Source of the DNA: Scalesia atractyloides
Taxonomy: Eukaryota > Streptophyta > Magnoliopsida > Asterales > Asteraceae
Length of the DNA: 64,000 nt
NCBI GenBank assembly: GCA_947069175.1
Contig: CAMTDV010000028.1
Location: 71,594,157 to 71,658,156, forward strand
Reading direction: 5' to 3'
Every line of letters starts with the position of its first letter. Position 1 is the stretch's first letter. The notes below the pieces were generated by a model. It had not been told where the DNA came from and searched no databases. It worked only from the letters and a program-made list of their open reading frames with translations. Below are positions 1 through 11,912 of the stretch, piece after piece. Made by a program: the position numbers and the translations under genes.

Positions 1-842
1 AACGAAATTACAACCAAGGAAGTGGTCAAGGCTATCAGAATCGTGAAGGTGGTTATCAAAGGGGCTACAACCAAGGTAGTAATGGAGGTGGTAACTCTAA
101 TCCTCCAATGGGTGGTGACGACTCTTTAAGCTCAAAGTTGGATGCAATTATGAATGCATCACGACTTCGAATCAAGAAATAAAGATGGAAATGAAAAAGG
201 AGTTCGAGGTTCGTGATAAATCGCATAAAGCTATAGAGAAGCAAGTGGGCCAACTTGCGGAGGAGATGACGCAGATGCGTGGAAATGGTGGAAAGTTGCC
301 TAGTGACACTACAGTGAACCCTAAGCATCAAGGGTCCAGCTCGAAGAACACTCGTGAGGTACCAATTAATAAAATTTCATTATGTAGTGGTTGAGTCATT
401 GATAATGGTGTTGTGTCACCACCACCCCAGTTTGTTGAAGGGGCGGTGGAAGAGGCTAGTGATGATGAGAGTGTTGATGGTCAAATGGGTCAAAAAGAAA
501 ATGTTTTAAAAAGTGATAAAAATACACCTGTTGTGACCGCTTCTATCCCAAAAGTTAAGGAAAAGGGTGTGGAGGTTAATACTGCCCCTTATCCCTAGCT
601 TTGTTTGGACCATCCAAAAAAGTGGTAAACAAAAGAAGTCCCCGCCAAGAAGAAATGTGGGAAGTTTTAAACAAGTAAAAATCAACCTACCACTTTTGGA
701 TGCTATAAAACAAGTCCCATCTTATGTTAAGTACTTGAAGGACTTGTGTACTCAAAAGCGAACTCACAAATTTCCAAAGAAATTAGATTTAACCGAAAAT
801 GTGAGTTCGATTCTTTCAGGTGCACTTCCACCCAAGTTGTAA
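1..842 (+). pseudogene. Athila-like gag C-terminal region, broken
   Basis: The window opens in a Gly/Asn/Gln/Tyr-rich tract (repeats of the NQG/YQ type) that reads in frame to a TAA at about 179-181. Reading resumes in another frame near 185 with a hydrophilic segment including KAIEKQVGQLAEEM and TTVNPKHQ, a hallmark of the end of Athila-like gag. Further in-frame stops occur near 392 and 596. From about 567 to 842 comes the linker that precedes protease (LLDAIKQVPSYVKYLKDLC, then ILSGALPPKL). Three or more disruptions make this a pseudogene. The zinc-knuckle part of gag would lie upstream of the window. Confidence 0.8.
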
Positions 843-1540
843 GACCCGGGAGCGCCTATTATCTCCATTCAAGTTGGAGAATTTAAAATGACAAGGTCAC
901 TCTTGGATCTTAGTGCTAGCGTGAGTATTCTACCGGGTACTTTGTATGAGCAACATGAGTTTGGTCCACTTCGAGCGGAATGCTACCGTAGTATTAGCCG
1001 ATTTGACTCCTAAACTACCCGTGGAATAGTTACGGATGTAATTGTCAAGGTCGAGGACTTTTACTATCTGGTGGACTTTTTAGTACTCGATTATGTTTCA
1101 TTGGACCTAACCAAGCAACCCATGGTTATTCTCGGTCGACCGTTTTTAGCAACATCAAATGCTCAAATTAATTGTAAAACGGGAACGGTTGACATGACTT
1201 TTGGTAACCGTCGGTTGCGGTGAAATGTTTTTGCCGGATTAACGGATCCTCTAGTCAATAATGAATGCTATATGGCGGACATTGTTGACGAGTGTATACC
1301 TCTTTGCGACATGGGTGTCGAGGAGGAAAACACAATAGAGGAGTGTTTCATGTTTGACAGATCACAACCGGAAACAAATCGGAGCATGGATGAGGAAGAG
1401 AAAAAGATGGAGGTGATGGCGGTGAAGGAAGGAAGACCACCTTGGACACACCAAGTGGAAAGCCTTCCCGATAAGATTGACACAAAGCTAAAGCCATCGT
1501 TGATAGAACCTCCCATGTTGAGTTGAAGGTGTGCCCAAGC
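843..1540 (+). pseudogene. Athila-like aspartic protease region, broken
   Basis: After a stop at about 840, codons for PGAPIISIQVGEF lead to LLDLSASVSILP at about 900-935. This corresponds to the retroelement protease active site, normally D-L/T-G-A-S; the glycine after the catalytic Asp-Leu is replaced by serine. The conserved downstream block VILGRPFLATSNA lies at about 1130-1165. The region would process the Gag-Pol polyprotein. Stops near 1017-1030 and 1220 and a frame change before 1272 show it is dead. The acidic segment 1272-1526 is the protease-RT linker. Confidence 0.75.
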
Positions 1541-2141
1541 ATTTGAAGTATGCTTATGTGGGTGAAGGCAACACGCTACCGGTCATTATTACGGAAAATT
1601 TAACCGGGGAGCAAGAGAAAAATTGATGGATGTGTTGGTCGCCAATAGAGCCGCTTTTGGGTGGACCATTGCTGATTTGAAGGGAATTAGCCCTTCCGTT
1701 GTGATGCACAAAATCATCACTGAAGATGGTAGTACTCCTTCTCGGGACACACAACGGAGATTAAATCCGAACATGAGAGAAGTTGTCAAGAAGGATGCAC
1801 TCAAGTGGCTAGATGCGGGTATCATATACCCCATCTATGATAGCCAATTGGTAAACCCAACACAGACTGTTCCTAAAAAGGTGTGCATTCACGTCGTCAC
1901 AAATGATGCAGGTGAAGAGGTAGCCACTCGGCCGGTAACCGGGTGGCGTATTTGTATTGATTATAGGAAGTTGAATTCTGCAACTTCTAAAGACCATTTC
2001 CCTTTACCTTTTATTGACCAAATTGTTGAAAAGTTAGCGGGTCAAATGTATTATTGTTTCTTGGATGAATATTCGGGTTATAATCAAATTGCTATCTATC
2101 CGGAAGACCAAGCTAAGACTACTTTTACTTGCCCATACATA
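1541..2141 (+). pseudogene. Athila-like reverse transcriptase, 5' half, cut by solo LTR
   Basis: A largely open frame from about 1626 runs through NRAAFGWTIADLKGISPSVVMH, the usual lead-in to gypsy RT, then the fingers/palm block with TGWRICIDYRKLNSAT at about 1940-1985 and the region carrying the first catalytic Asp (CFLDEYSGYNQI, about 2055-2090). The family usually has D-G-Y-S-G-Y here; this copy has D-E-Y-S-G-Y. The frame is open up to the solo LTR at 2147. Removing that LTR and one CCTTC copy places PF-AFRRMPFGLCNAP directly after TCPYI, so RT was contiguous before the later insertion. Confidence 0.85.
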
Positions 2142-2332
2142 CCTTCTGTAACATTTGTAAAAATCGGGTTTTCAAAACCCGCTCCGTTTTGTAATCGAAT
2201 ATCAAGTTATAAAAGTTATGTCGAATATTTATGATTATTTTGATTTAAAACAATACATAATTAATAAATAAACTAATCTATAAAAATTATATTTGATGAA
2301 AAGTTAAAATAAAATAAATAAAAAAATTATAA

Positions 2333-2413
2333 CGCTGCCGGGACTCGAACCCGGGTCAGCCAAGACACCCTTCAACAACTTAACACTCACTCCCAAGACC
2401 ACTCCGCCACATT
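2333..2413 (-). other. tRNA-like relic (class-II-like), minus strand, in solo LTR
   Basis: On the minus strand the segment reads GTGGCGGAGTGGTC, an A-box/D-arm like those of Leu/Ser tRNAs. About 40 nt later comes a perfect T-arm with a 5-bp stem CCGGG/CCCGG around a TTCGAGT loop. The long middle part would fit a variable arm. The acceptor stem does not pair, so a functional tRNA is unlikely. The same element occupies the same position in every family A LTR of the window. Confidence 0.6.
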
Positions 2414-3258
2414 GTGTTTTCTGCTAACTCTAGGAACACAAATGAAATTTATACACAAACCCAGTTAAAACCGTCGGCGCTATCTGAGAAACGGTAATCG
2501 GCAAACCAATCGTCAATTCGTTGTTTATTTCACACATTCAGTTTATAATCGATGCACGATGGTTTCTAATCAATTTGGAATTGATTAAACTTAAAGACTC
2601 ATCATTGTCGGTTTTTAAAACCGGAAAATCATCAAGTCCAGAATAACACAAGCTTCAGACCACTCTCGCGACTCAGAGATATCATACCAATACTCCATTT
2701 CATTTTCGTCGCATTTTCGGACCACCAGAACGCCTGAAACAGCTCGCCGGAATTTTCTGCAAAAGTCGCCGGAAAAACCGTATTCAACTCAAACCGGTAA
2801 AATACTTCTACTTTACGGTTTCAATCCATTGTTAGAACATTACTAACATTAACCCATCGCTCATAATCAACCACAGACGACATTGCTGGACTTTCTGTTT
2901 TCGCCGGAAAATTTTTGGAATTGTCGGAAACTCGTTGATTACCGGTATGCTCATTCCAACGTACTGATAATCAATACTCATTAGTTCAATTTCACATCTA
3001 ATCCCTTAAACCTGTTAATTGATTCTCACAGCCGAAGGTTCCAAAAACATAGCCGACAAGTTTCGCCGGATTCTCTGAAGAAGACGATCTGTTCGGTATC
3101 TTCTTTCCCCAAACTTTTCGGTTCAATGCATTCAAACTGGACATCATGTTCATTAACTAAATTAATCGCATATCGGTTGTTTGATTGATGTCTGCATTTG
3201 TAATGAAGAAGACGAGTTCAGTGATGACATAAGGTTAATTAAAACCGAGATAATAACC

Positions 3259-3341
3259 GGGTTAGACACACAGTCCAGCGGTGGACTGTGTGCAACACTA
3301 AGTCCTACGTCGCGCGTTCGAAGCCCGACACTTGCACCGGT
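3259..3341 (+). other. tRNA-like unit 1 in solo LTR
   Basis: The unit begins with the shared leader CGGGTTAGACACA, then has a D-arm-like hairpin AGTCC-AGCGGT-GGACT. About 30 nt further on is a B-box-like GCGTTCGAAGCC. It starts 169 bp before the next unit, which shares the leader. It is tRNA-like in layout but has no convincing acceptor stem. Confidence 0.55.
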
Positions 3342-3427
3342 CCGCTGAATTAAAATGTTTTTGAAATTAAAGAGAATTTCAGATTAACTGAATAAGTGTA
3401 TAAGTATAAATAAAAACAAGATTATTT

Positions 3428-3506
3428 CGGGTTAGACACATAGCTCAGTTGGTAGAGCTGCGTGCACGCGTACGGGAGGTCGCCGGTTCGAGTCTCACCC
3501 GGCGCA
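3428..3506 (+). other. tRNA-like unit 2 in solo LTR, consensus-like A and B boxes
   Basis: After the leader CGGGTTAGACACA comes TAGCTCAGTTGGTAGAGC, a match to the tRNA A-box/D-arm with a GCTC/GAGC stem. The B box CGGTTCGAGTC follows at a tRNA-like distance. CGGGTTA at the start can pair imperfectly with TCACCCG near the end, as a degenerate acceptor stem. The anticodon and T stems are weak. A run of T residues (Pol III terminator-like) follows about 45 bp downstream. Confidence 0.6.
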
Positions 3507-4632
3507 GATTAATTCGCTGACCGAACCGGTCAACGGTCAACTCTAAATAAACAATTTTTTTAATATTTTTATTTATTTAATTTAATTTAAAAATCAATTA
3601 AAAATACTTAAAAATAACATTTTTAAAGATAGAAAATAGCCATAAACTCACAAAAATATATCTAAAAATTTCATTAAAATCCTTAATAAAATCCACCCAT
3701 TTATTATATTTTTCCGTTATTATTTAGGTTAGTAATCCTCGTTATTCCGCTCATCTAATTCGTGCGCATATCACCATCTCAAATCCAACGCACCCAAGGT
3801 GAGTGAATCTTACAAATTCCCCGTTTTAATCACGTTTTGGGGTGTATCATGTGTCTTTGTATATATATATTATTACTAAACCATTGTGCATACCTCATAT
3901 CATGAACTTGTGAATTCAGTTTGTTGCTGTTAAGTAGTTATTATTGGATGCAATTTATTATTCAGTACATGCAATTTCATAGGCCGCCGCTCCCCATTAC
4001 ATTATGAGCGTTGAGCATGTTCCCCGTTTTATTATGCGGTTGAACCTGGCATGCCCACATACGATCGGCTCCGTTTGATTGAGCCTTGATCGCACAGACA
4101 TTTTCATTTTCAGTACATGCAATACGATCGGCTCCGTTTGATTGAGCCTTGATCACGCAGTTTCATTTATGTTATTTACAGTATGATGTTAGTATGTTCA
4201 TGTATGCTGTCATGTGTTATTGTATGTTATAGTTGTGACTGCTAATTGACATTGCTTGATTATTTACATTTGCTCATCTATGATTATGCACAAATTTTCA
4301 TTGATAAACTAACAATTAATTTATTAATAAATGTTTATCTAATAAGGTTCACTCGCCAACTTATGTTGACCCAAAAACTCCCATTTTACACATGATACAG
4401 GTGAACCAGCAGCAGCTAGGAACACATAGGACTTGGACTAGAAGAATAAAACGTTTTAGAGTTGGGATTGTTATGTTTGGTTTATTTCCTTTGTATTGAA
4501 TGAACATGTTTGGATATTTGAAAATGTAACTTTGACTTTATTAAATATGAAACATAATAGTAAATGTCATGAGCTTTGGTGATAACCCAATTATGCCCCG
4601 ACTCTTATTCCGCTACGGGTCGGGGTGTGACA

Positions 4633-5465
4633 CCTTCGCATTTAGGCGAATGCCATTTGGGTTATGTAATGCCCCCGCCACTTTTCAAAGGTGTATGATG
4701 AGTATCTTTTTCAGATATGGTGGGGGAGTCCTTAGAAATCTTCATGGATGACTTTTCAATTTTTGGGTCGTCATTTGATGTTTGTCTTACCCAACTCAAA
4801 AAAGTTTTAAAAAGATGTGTTGAGAAAAAATTAGTTTTGAGTTGGGAAAAGAGCCATTTTATGGTTCAAGAGGGAATTTTGTTGGGACACGTCATGTCAG
4901 GTCATGGGATGGAGGTTGATAGGGCGAAAGTGCAAGTTATTTCTACTTTGCCATATCCCACGAGCGTTAAGGGCATTAGATCATGTTTGGGTCATGCGGG
5001 GTTTTACCGAAGGTTTATAAAAGGGTTTAATGATATAACAAAACCTTTATGTAATTTATTGTTAAAAGACCAACTGTTTGACTTTAACAAAGATTGTCAA
5101 AATGCTTTTAATGTGTTAAAGAAGAAATTGGTTGAGGCCCCAATCTTGCAATCGCCGAATTGGTCGTTACCGTTCGAAATTATGTGTGATGCAAGTGATT
5201 ATGTGGTAGGGCCGTTTTGGGTCAAAGGGTAGAAAAGAAACCCGTTGCCATATACTACGCAAGTAAGACTCTTTCGGATGCTCAAGTGAATTATACAACA
5301 ACTAAGAAAGAGCTACTTGCGGTGGTATATGCATTGGATAAATTCCGGGCTTACATTTGGGGTAGTGAAGTAATTGTCTATTCTGATCATTCTGCTGTCA
5401 GGTACCTCATGGAGAAGAAAGATGGAAAGCCGTGGTTGATCCGATGGGTCCTTTTGCTACAATAG
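4633..5465 (+). pseudogene. Athila-like RT 3' half and RNase H, broken
   Basis: Resuming after the second CCTTC copy, AFRRMPFGLCNAPATFQRC marks the RT palm. A frame change near 4717 is followed by EIFMDDFSIFG, the RT catalytic F-x-D-D box (about 4740-4770), and then the thumb region GHAGFYRRFIKGF. RNase H starts at about 5180 with MCDASDYVVG (its first acidic residue present). It changes frame near 5217 and continues with VAIYYASKTL and TKKELLAVVYALDKFR (the catalytic Glu region). Two frameshifts and a TAG at about 5463 rule out function. Confidence 0.85.
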
Positions 5466-6921
5466 TTTGACTTGGAGATACGGGATAAGAAGGGTAGCGA
5501 GAATGTGGTGGCGGACCACTTATCCCGGTTGTTGGTAGAAGAGGGTTCTTCTAATGTGGAGATTAATGAGACCTTCCCAGAAGAGCATATTCTTAAAGTT
5601 TCAACATTACCTTGGTTTGCTAACATTATTAATTATTTGGTGACAGGTGATTTGCCAGCTCATTGGGATAGGATTAGGAGATTACATTTCCTATCTCAAA
5701 CAAGTAATACACGTGGGAAGAACCGGATTTATTCAAGACATGTCCGGATCAAGTAGTAAGAAGATGTATACCAGATGAGGAGATCCCGAGTGTCTTGATG
5801 CACTTTCATTCCTTTGCTTGTGGGGGGCATTTTAGTGGTCACAAAATGGGACACAAAGTGCTCAACAGCGGCCTTTATTGGCCGACTATTTTCATAGACG
5901 CTTTTAATTTTGCGAAAAACTGTGTTGAGTGTCAAAAATTAGGGGGTATTTCTAAGTGGGATGAGATGCCCATGAAACCGATTCTCATTGTTGATATCTT
6001 TGATGTGTGGGGAATCGATTTCATGGGCCCATTCCCCAATTCTCATGGGAACTTATACATTTTGGTGGCGGTAGATTATGTGTCTAATGGGTAGAATCAA
6101 TCGCCACCAAAATAAATGACCATACTGTTGGTGTAATTTTGTACAAACTAACATTATTTCTAGATTTGGGATACCTCGGGTAATCATTAGTGATGGGGGA
6201 TATCATTTTAAGAACTTTAATTTTGGGAAATTACTAAAACGGTATGGTGTTGACCATAGAATTGCTACCCCTATCACCCGCAAACAAGTGGTCAAGTAGA
6301 GGTGTCTAATATGCAAATAAAGGAAATTTTGCAAAACACCGTTCGACCGGACCGTAAGGATTGGTCAACGAAGTTGATCGATGCCTTATGGACCTATCGA
6401 ACGGCACATAAGACACCTATTGGTACTACTCCTTACCGCTTAGTTTATGGTAAAAATGTCACTTGCCGGTTGAACTTGTACATCGTGCATTTTAGGCTAT
6501 CAAAGAAGTTAACCTTAAGTATGATGATGCAGGTAAAGAACGCAAGTTGAAGCTTTGTGAGCTAGAAGAGCTTCGGGAAGAGGCATATGAGTGTGCTTCC
6601 AAATATAAAGATGGCATGAAAAGAGCACAGGATGCCAAGTTGAAGCCAAAAGAATTGCTTGTGGGTCAAAAAGTTTGGCTATACAATTCGAGGCTCAAGT
6701 TCTTTCCCGGTAAGCTTAAGAGTAAGTGGATGGGCCCGTATGTGATCACGAGGGTTGAAAAGCTAGGGGATGTTACCATTGAGGACCCAAAGGATGGGTC
6801 AAAACAAACGGTCAACGGTCATCGTCTTAAACCGCTTCTCGATGGTAACAAGGAAAACAAGGACGCAAACAAGGAATTGGTAAGCTTTTTGGTAAGCGTA
6901 CCAATTTATGAGGTCAATTAA
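5466..6921 (+). pseudogene. Athila-like RNase H tail and integrase, broken
   Basis: FDLEIRDKKGSENVVADHLSRL ends RNase H at about 5466-5530. Integrase follows: the zinc-binding HHCC domain with HFHSFACGGHFSGHKMGHKV and CVECQKLGG (5795-5945), then the catalytic core opening with WGIDFMGPFPNS (about 6005-6045, first Asp of D-D-35-E). A stop at about 6092 and frame changes near 6300 and 6545 interrupt the core. The C-terminal part (6547-6921) is intact as a reading frame and includes SKWMGPYVITRV, the GPY/F-type module, and ends in TAA. No chromodomain follows. Confidence 0.85.
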
Positions 6922-8198
6922 AGGGCTAAGAATAATTGTTGTATAGCTTTTGTATAATTTTTATTTTTTGCGTGCATTGTTTTATATTCTAATTAGTTCG
7001 TTTTGTACTAATCTCGTTAACGTGTGAAGTCGGATTTCGCAAACGGGTTATGAAGACATAAGGTATGTTTTTAACTTGTTTGGTGTATTGAGGACAATAC
7101 ACGATCATTCGAGGGGTGGTATGCGAATGAGCGTGTGTGTTAAAAAAATTGAAAAACGGTGAACCGTCATTGACGAGGCTTCAGGCCATCGCCGACTGTA
7201 TTCAGATGGGTGCGTCGGGTGAAATGTGTCGTAGACAGAAAGTTAAGCCATCGGAGGTTTGGGGAAAAACTAGAAGGCGTCGGCGACGGACCAATGGGTC
7301 GTCGGCGATGGCCCTTGGTTTGTCAGCCGACGCATGTTGTGTTTTAACGTAAATACTCGGACCAAACCCATTTTAAACCTACCTAAACTCGACCCGAACA
7401 TCTTTTTAGCCACAAATTCGACCCGGGTAAACCTTATCACCCAACATCTCATTAAAACCCTCAAAATCCCTGCACTTCCATCACCAACTCCCTTCACCTT
7501 CTCCATCTTCTTCAAGAAACCCCAAACTTCAATCCTTCACAGCTTCTTCAATTCTCCACCAAATCAACCGATTCTTGAGCCTATTTCGTTTAGTTTTTCG
7601 AGTAGAACAAAACCCCCAACACGGTTTCTTTCAATTCTTGCTTGTTTGCAAGATTTGTGAAGTTGAAATTTCGGGTTTTTGAGGAAAAGTGTTCTTCAAG
7701 TATTGTATTACATCTTTTTCAAGTTCTATCAACTATACGACACTAAAGGTAGGATCTTTACTTAAATTTGAGCATGGATGTCATATGGTTTGTGATTTTC
7801 CTCCGAAATTTTGAACTTATGTTTAAGAGTAGGTTGTTTATGATGCTAATATATGAATTGTTGCTTGAATTTGAGTTTGTGGTTGATTTGGGTGGGATTG
7901 GGCATGCAACATAGTTAAGTAATGAGATTATGCTTGTTAAAGTGCATGTTTCAACATGATACAATGTTGAATCTTGTTTAAAATCTTATGTATTTAGGAT
8001 GACAAACATAAAAATTTAAGCTTAGATGTTAACAAAAGTGCCAATTTTGAAAGTTTAAAACCGGCTAATCAACTAAGTTATGGTTCAACATTGTATGTTA
8101 TGTTCTAGAAATTGAATTGAATTGAGTTTTGGATTGATAAAATTATATGCTTGAAGTTAGACAATGTTCAATTGTTTTCTTTGCATTATGACTTGTAG
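6922..8198 (+). other. Athila-like pol-to-ORF3 spacer with leader-like segment and possible intron
   Basis: No pol or third-ORF coding is recognisable. At 7270-7340 there is a GC-rich hairpin-prone stretch (GCGTCGGC near 7277 and GCCGACGC near 7326 are reverse complements). 7440-7660 is C/T-rich and resembles a plant 5' leader. A donor-like AAAG|GTAGG at 7748/7749 and an acceptor-like GACTTGTAG at 8190-8198, behind a T-rich tract, would remove 450 bp and place the exon two bases before the ATG of the third ORF at 8201. Splicing is inferred only. Confidence 0.45.
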
Positions 8199-8200
8199 GT

Positions 8201-9976
8201 ATGGCGAGCCGAAAGAGAAGTAAGATTTCAGGTCAAGGCTCATCTTCGGGAGCCGGTTCATCTTCGGGTAATAGAGCAAGAAAATGGGAACAATTGAGTG
8301 GGATCAAAGAAAAATGATGATCGGTTGTTCAGACAAGATTGGGTTTTGGAGAGAATAAGGGATAGTAACATGGGTGAGCCGTGGGAGAATAATAAGAAAA
8401 GACCATTATCAAGGCTTAATGACAAACGGTTAGAAATTAAAACTTGGAAATGGAAAATGGTTCACGGGGTTACAACGTCTGTCCCGGAAAGGGTTGTGCC
8501 GGAGCGCACTTTGAATGTGGAAGAGTTTAGGACGATTGGGATCGTCCAGATGTTTGAAAGGATTGGTTGGAAGAGAGTTCTGGATTGGTGTGAAGACATC
8601 ACACCGTGAGTTTATTTGGTCGCTGTCTGTGAGTGGCTAGCTTCACTTCGATTTGTCAATTGGGATGGCCCACCGAACACGTGGCAATTGGTGGGAGATA
8701 CGGGGAGAGAACAAATGATCATGTCCTTTGAAACCATGAATTGTATCGCACGATTTGATTCGTTGGGGAACGACGAATATTATTATTACAAGTCGATCAA
8801 TTCCTTGACAACAAGGTGAACTCAGCTGATCCTGATGGCATGGTTAGATCAGTATTGCTATTTGCTGATGGTGGGCGGAGTCAATTATCTGTTGAAGGGA
8901 AGATTCTTCAACCCTTCTCTCTTGAAAATATTATGGTTCGATTCGGGGATCGGGGTAAAGTGAAGGCTTCTGATTGCAGGGTACTCCATTCACTACTTTT
9001 TGGAGTACCTAAGTTATCATGGCGACATCTGGTAATGATCAACACTTGGGACACTCATGAGTCATACACCCGCAATATGATACCGTACGTATGACTCATC
9101 AGCGACATGATTGTGCAACAGAATAGGTTGGCACCAGATTCGTTTTGGGTCTCGAAGTCTGTGGATCAAATCTGTTTTGTGTCAATGAAGCAGCATTGGA
9201 AGATACAGGTGCAAGTGTATGGTCATCAATACACAGTCACTGATGACCAACGACACCGATTCCAATTCACTGACCCTAGTGCAGCCCAGGAAGTTGCAAG
9301 AGAGAAGGAGATGATGGACGAGGAAGATGAAGATGAGCCCCAGGGTCCAGGGGGACCCCGACAAAAGGTATATCCGGCCGCATCGAGAGATTTCAGCGAG
9401 AGTGGCTACCTTCATTCCCAACCGGCTAAGGCCGGCTATCTAAATTACAATTGGGGACAACAAGATGTTTATGATAATGTCTCCGCTTATATTGGGGAGA
9501 ACCGGGAGTATGAGCAAAGGAGACAGCAGTGGGAACAAAATTGGGAGGCCCAACAGCAATCTCATTGGGCCGAAGAGGCTGCTCATTGGGCTAAGGAGCA
9601 GGAATATTGGGAGAGACAACAAGAACAGTGGGCCGCCCAGCAAGCCTTTATGGAAAGACAAGACTTGTATCAAGCACAAGAATTGTCTAGATGGCAAGCT
9701 TGGGAGGAGGAACAGGACAGGGTGCGTGCTGATCAGAACACATTGGAAGACCGCCGGTGGCATGCTATGGCGGTGGCTCAATAGATGGCGGTTAATAACG
9801 CAAAACATTTGCATGACCAAGAGCACCACCATAGAAATTGGGAGGCGGGGCGTCCATATCAAGAACACACGCCTCGGACCTCATACGAGAACCATCCTCT
9901 TCCATTCGGGCCCTCTGATCCATCTCCACATTGGCCCGAAGTAGTCGGTTCCGGTTTCATCCCACCGCAGTTCTAA
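8201..9976 (+). pseudogene. Athila-like third ORF (position of env-like gene), broken
   Basis: An ATG at 8201 in a good context (GGTATGG) opens about 38 codons, rich in Ser, Gly, Lys and Arg. A frame change follows near 8300, then VPERTLNVEEF and FERIGWKRVLDWCEDITP. A TGA at 8607 and a further frame change near 8815 lead into the 8816-9976 frame, which has stops at 9092 and 9782 but otherwise continues. The C-terminal third is acidic and then strikingly Trp/Gln/Glu-rich (about 9490-9780), predicted coiled and soluble. No signal peptide or membrane segment is visible, so an envelope role is not supported here. It probably belongs to the family Pfam calls ATHILA ORF-1 or a plant-transposon-protein relative; that call is inference. 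Confidence 0.6.
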
Positions 9977-11912
9977 ATGCCGGCTGAAGGCGAGAGAGGG
10001 CCACTCGATGACTTCCTTGACATGATGTCGGCCCTCATGGGATACCCTTACCAGCCGTATCCATAGGTAGATCCCAACGAGCGATACCAGCGATGGTCAC
10101 CAGTACGTTTTCTGTTGTTGTTGTATATTTTTGTGTAAATTTTATTTTGTGTTTTGTTTCTTGTTAGTAGTTAAATGAAATTTGTGGGTGTGTTCCCTAG
10201 ATAACCCGCACGAGACCTACTCATCCTTCCGATCTATCAGAAGGTTTAAAAGGGCTTGTTGCATACGCTAAATGCAACCTTGATTCCTATGAAAGTGAGT
10301 TTAGTTTGTTGTTGTAAAATCTTTTCCACAAGAAAATCAAAGTTGAATAAAATTATATGACTTGGTAACTTATTTTAGTAAAAATGGTAGAACTAAGTAA
10401 CTAACAAATTTTTAATGGTTGTGAGAAGCTCACTTCTACACGAAGGTTGAAATTTATAGGTAAACTATGTTCGCGAGACAACCATTTTTATTGAAGATGA
10501 AGAGCACACGAGGAATGAGCAAAAACCAGGTGCATACGTTTCTTTTTAGCTTTGATTTTTTTTAGTTAGTAATAAGTGGATTGTATTTTGTATTTTATTT
10601 TACAGGGTGAAATTTTGGGAAGGTTAGCCGTGTCACATCCCTTGTGTGTTTAAAAGCTCTATTCCTTCACATTGAGAACAATGTTGACCTCAAGTGTGGG
10701 GATGGGGAGAAAAAGTTTTTCAATTTTGACCCATTCATTTAAACACTACACATTGAGGACAATGTTGACCTCAATTGTGGGATGGAGGAAAATTTCAAAA
10801 AATTTTCAAATGTCTTTGTTTGAAGCTATCTAAAAAGCACAAGTAACTAAATTAATGAGGGATGACACAACTCATGTGGTCTTTTGTCATGGTCAAGTTT
10901 AAATTAATAACATGACGGGTATTTAGCGGATGGTTATTCGGGAATAATCCATTTAAGAAACTTGCATTTTATATATATCGCATACCATACCCTTTATATG
11001 TGAGATTTGAGCCACTCTTATACATAATATACTCATATATTTCTTTGGTTGAGTGGACCATTAGTCATGTATTGTAGAACTTGCAATTTTTAATACGTTT
11101 GAGACCATAGACCGAATATGAGCACAAGAATGATTAAGGCATTAGGTAAACCTTTTTACTTTACACCATTTATATACCTTTACCCGAAATCAATTCCTTA
11201 GTTGCCAATTTTGAGCCTAAAGCTTTCGTTTGACAACCCATTTAGCCCTTGATCGTTGAACCTTTTACCTTTAACCCGTGTGATGAAAACTTGATTTTAG
11301 GATTATTTGCCGTGAAAAAAAAAGAATATAATTGAGAAAGAAAAGAAAAATGTATATATTGATAGTTGTTGAATAAAAGGCGAAAAACTTTTGCCTCTTA
11401 ACTTATTGTTTCATAGTCGGTTGTGTTAGTTGTTTTTGTAATAAAAATTGAGTTTTCATCACCTTAGCCACTTTCAAAGTATCCTATTCCATACCCTTAG
11501 CCTAGCCCCACTACAACCCGTTCAAGACCTTTTGACTTGTGCTTAATATTTATGTTCGGTGGTGGAGAATGATTGAGCTGCAAGCTTATGCAAGTACTAT
11601 TCTAATCGGTTTGTGTGATTATATCAAAAGTGCTAATGCATCACATATTAGCCAATTTTTAAGCCGAGTGGAGAGAACATTGTGAGGGATGTGTATGAAT
11701 TACGAGTTTCAAGGGCGGGTTAATCTTGGATAACCTTTTTTATGTGTTAATCATGTTAATGTTAAATATTTTGGAAATGATAAAAATTATGAACCGAGTA
11801 TGACATTAGACCTTAACTCATGTCTCAAGAATGGGAAATGTGTTCCTCATTCGACCCACGTGAAAGTCAAAGACAGATTTGCTTGAGGGCAAGCAAAAGA
11901 CAAGTGTGGGGA
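9977..11912 (+). other. Athila-like 3' non-coding region with repeated polypurine motifs
   Basis: No convincing ORF is present. The motif ACAATGTTGACCTCAAGTGTGG lies near 10678-10700, and a close copy (ACAATGTTGACCTCAATTG) lies near 10758-10785. A third related purine tract, GACAAGTGTGGGGA, ends at 11912 immediately before the predicted 3' LTR and is the best candidate for the plus-strand primer. The rest is AT-rich. Confidence 0.5.

Larger units (their letters stand above)
2147..4632 (+). mobile_element. Solo LTR (family A, Tekay/Del-like), 2486 bp, TSD CCTTC
   Basis: It begins TGTAACATTTGT and ends GGTCGGGGTGTGACA, the TG...CA boundaries of a gypsy LTR. It is flanked by CCTTC at 2142-2146 and 4633-4637, a perfect 5-bp TSD. 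It contains no gag or pol. The start, end and internal order match the two LTRs of the full-length element at 27159-35149, so it is a solo LTR of the same family left by LTR-LTR recombination. It holds a minus-strand tRNA-like relic, two plus-strand tRNA-like units, two GTCAA motifs, and a short repeat array at about 3981-4160 built on CGATCGGCTCCGTTTGATTG. It is clearly diverged from the young copy. Confidence 0.93.

Noticed and set aside
3428..3506. Treating the tRNA-like units as functional tRNA genes
   Set aside because: A and B boxes are good, but the anticodon and T stems are poor, acceptor pairing is incomplete, and they sit in identical places in every LTR copy; they were kept as tRNA-like units only.
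8201..9976. Calling the third ORF an envelope gene
   Set aside because: No signal peptide, no hydrophobic segment and a Gln/Trp-rich soluble tail.
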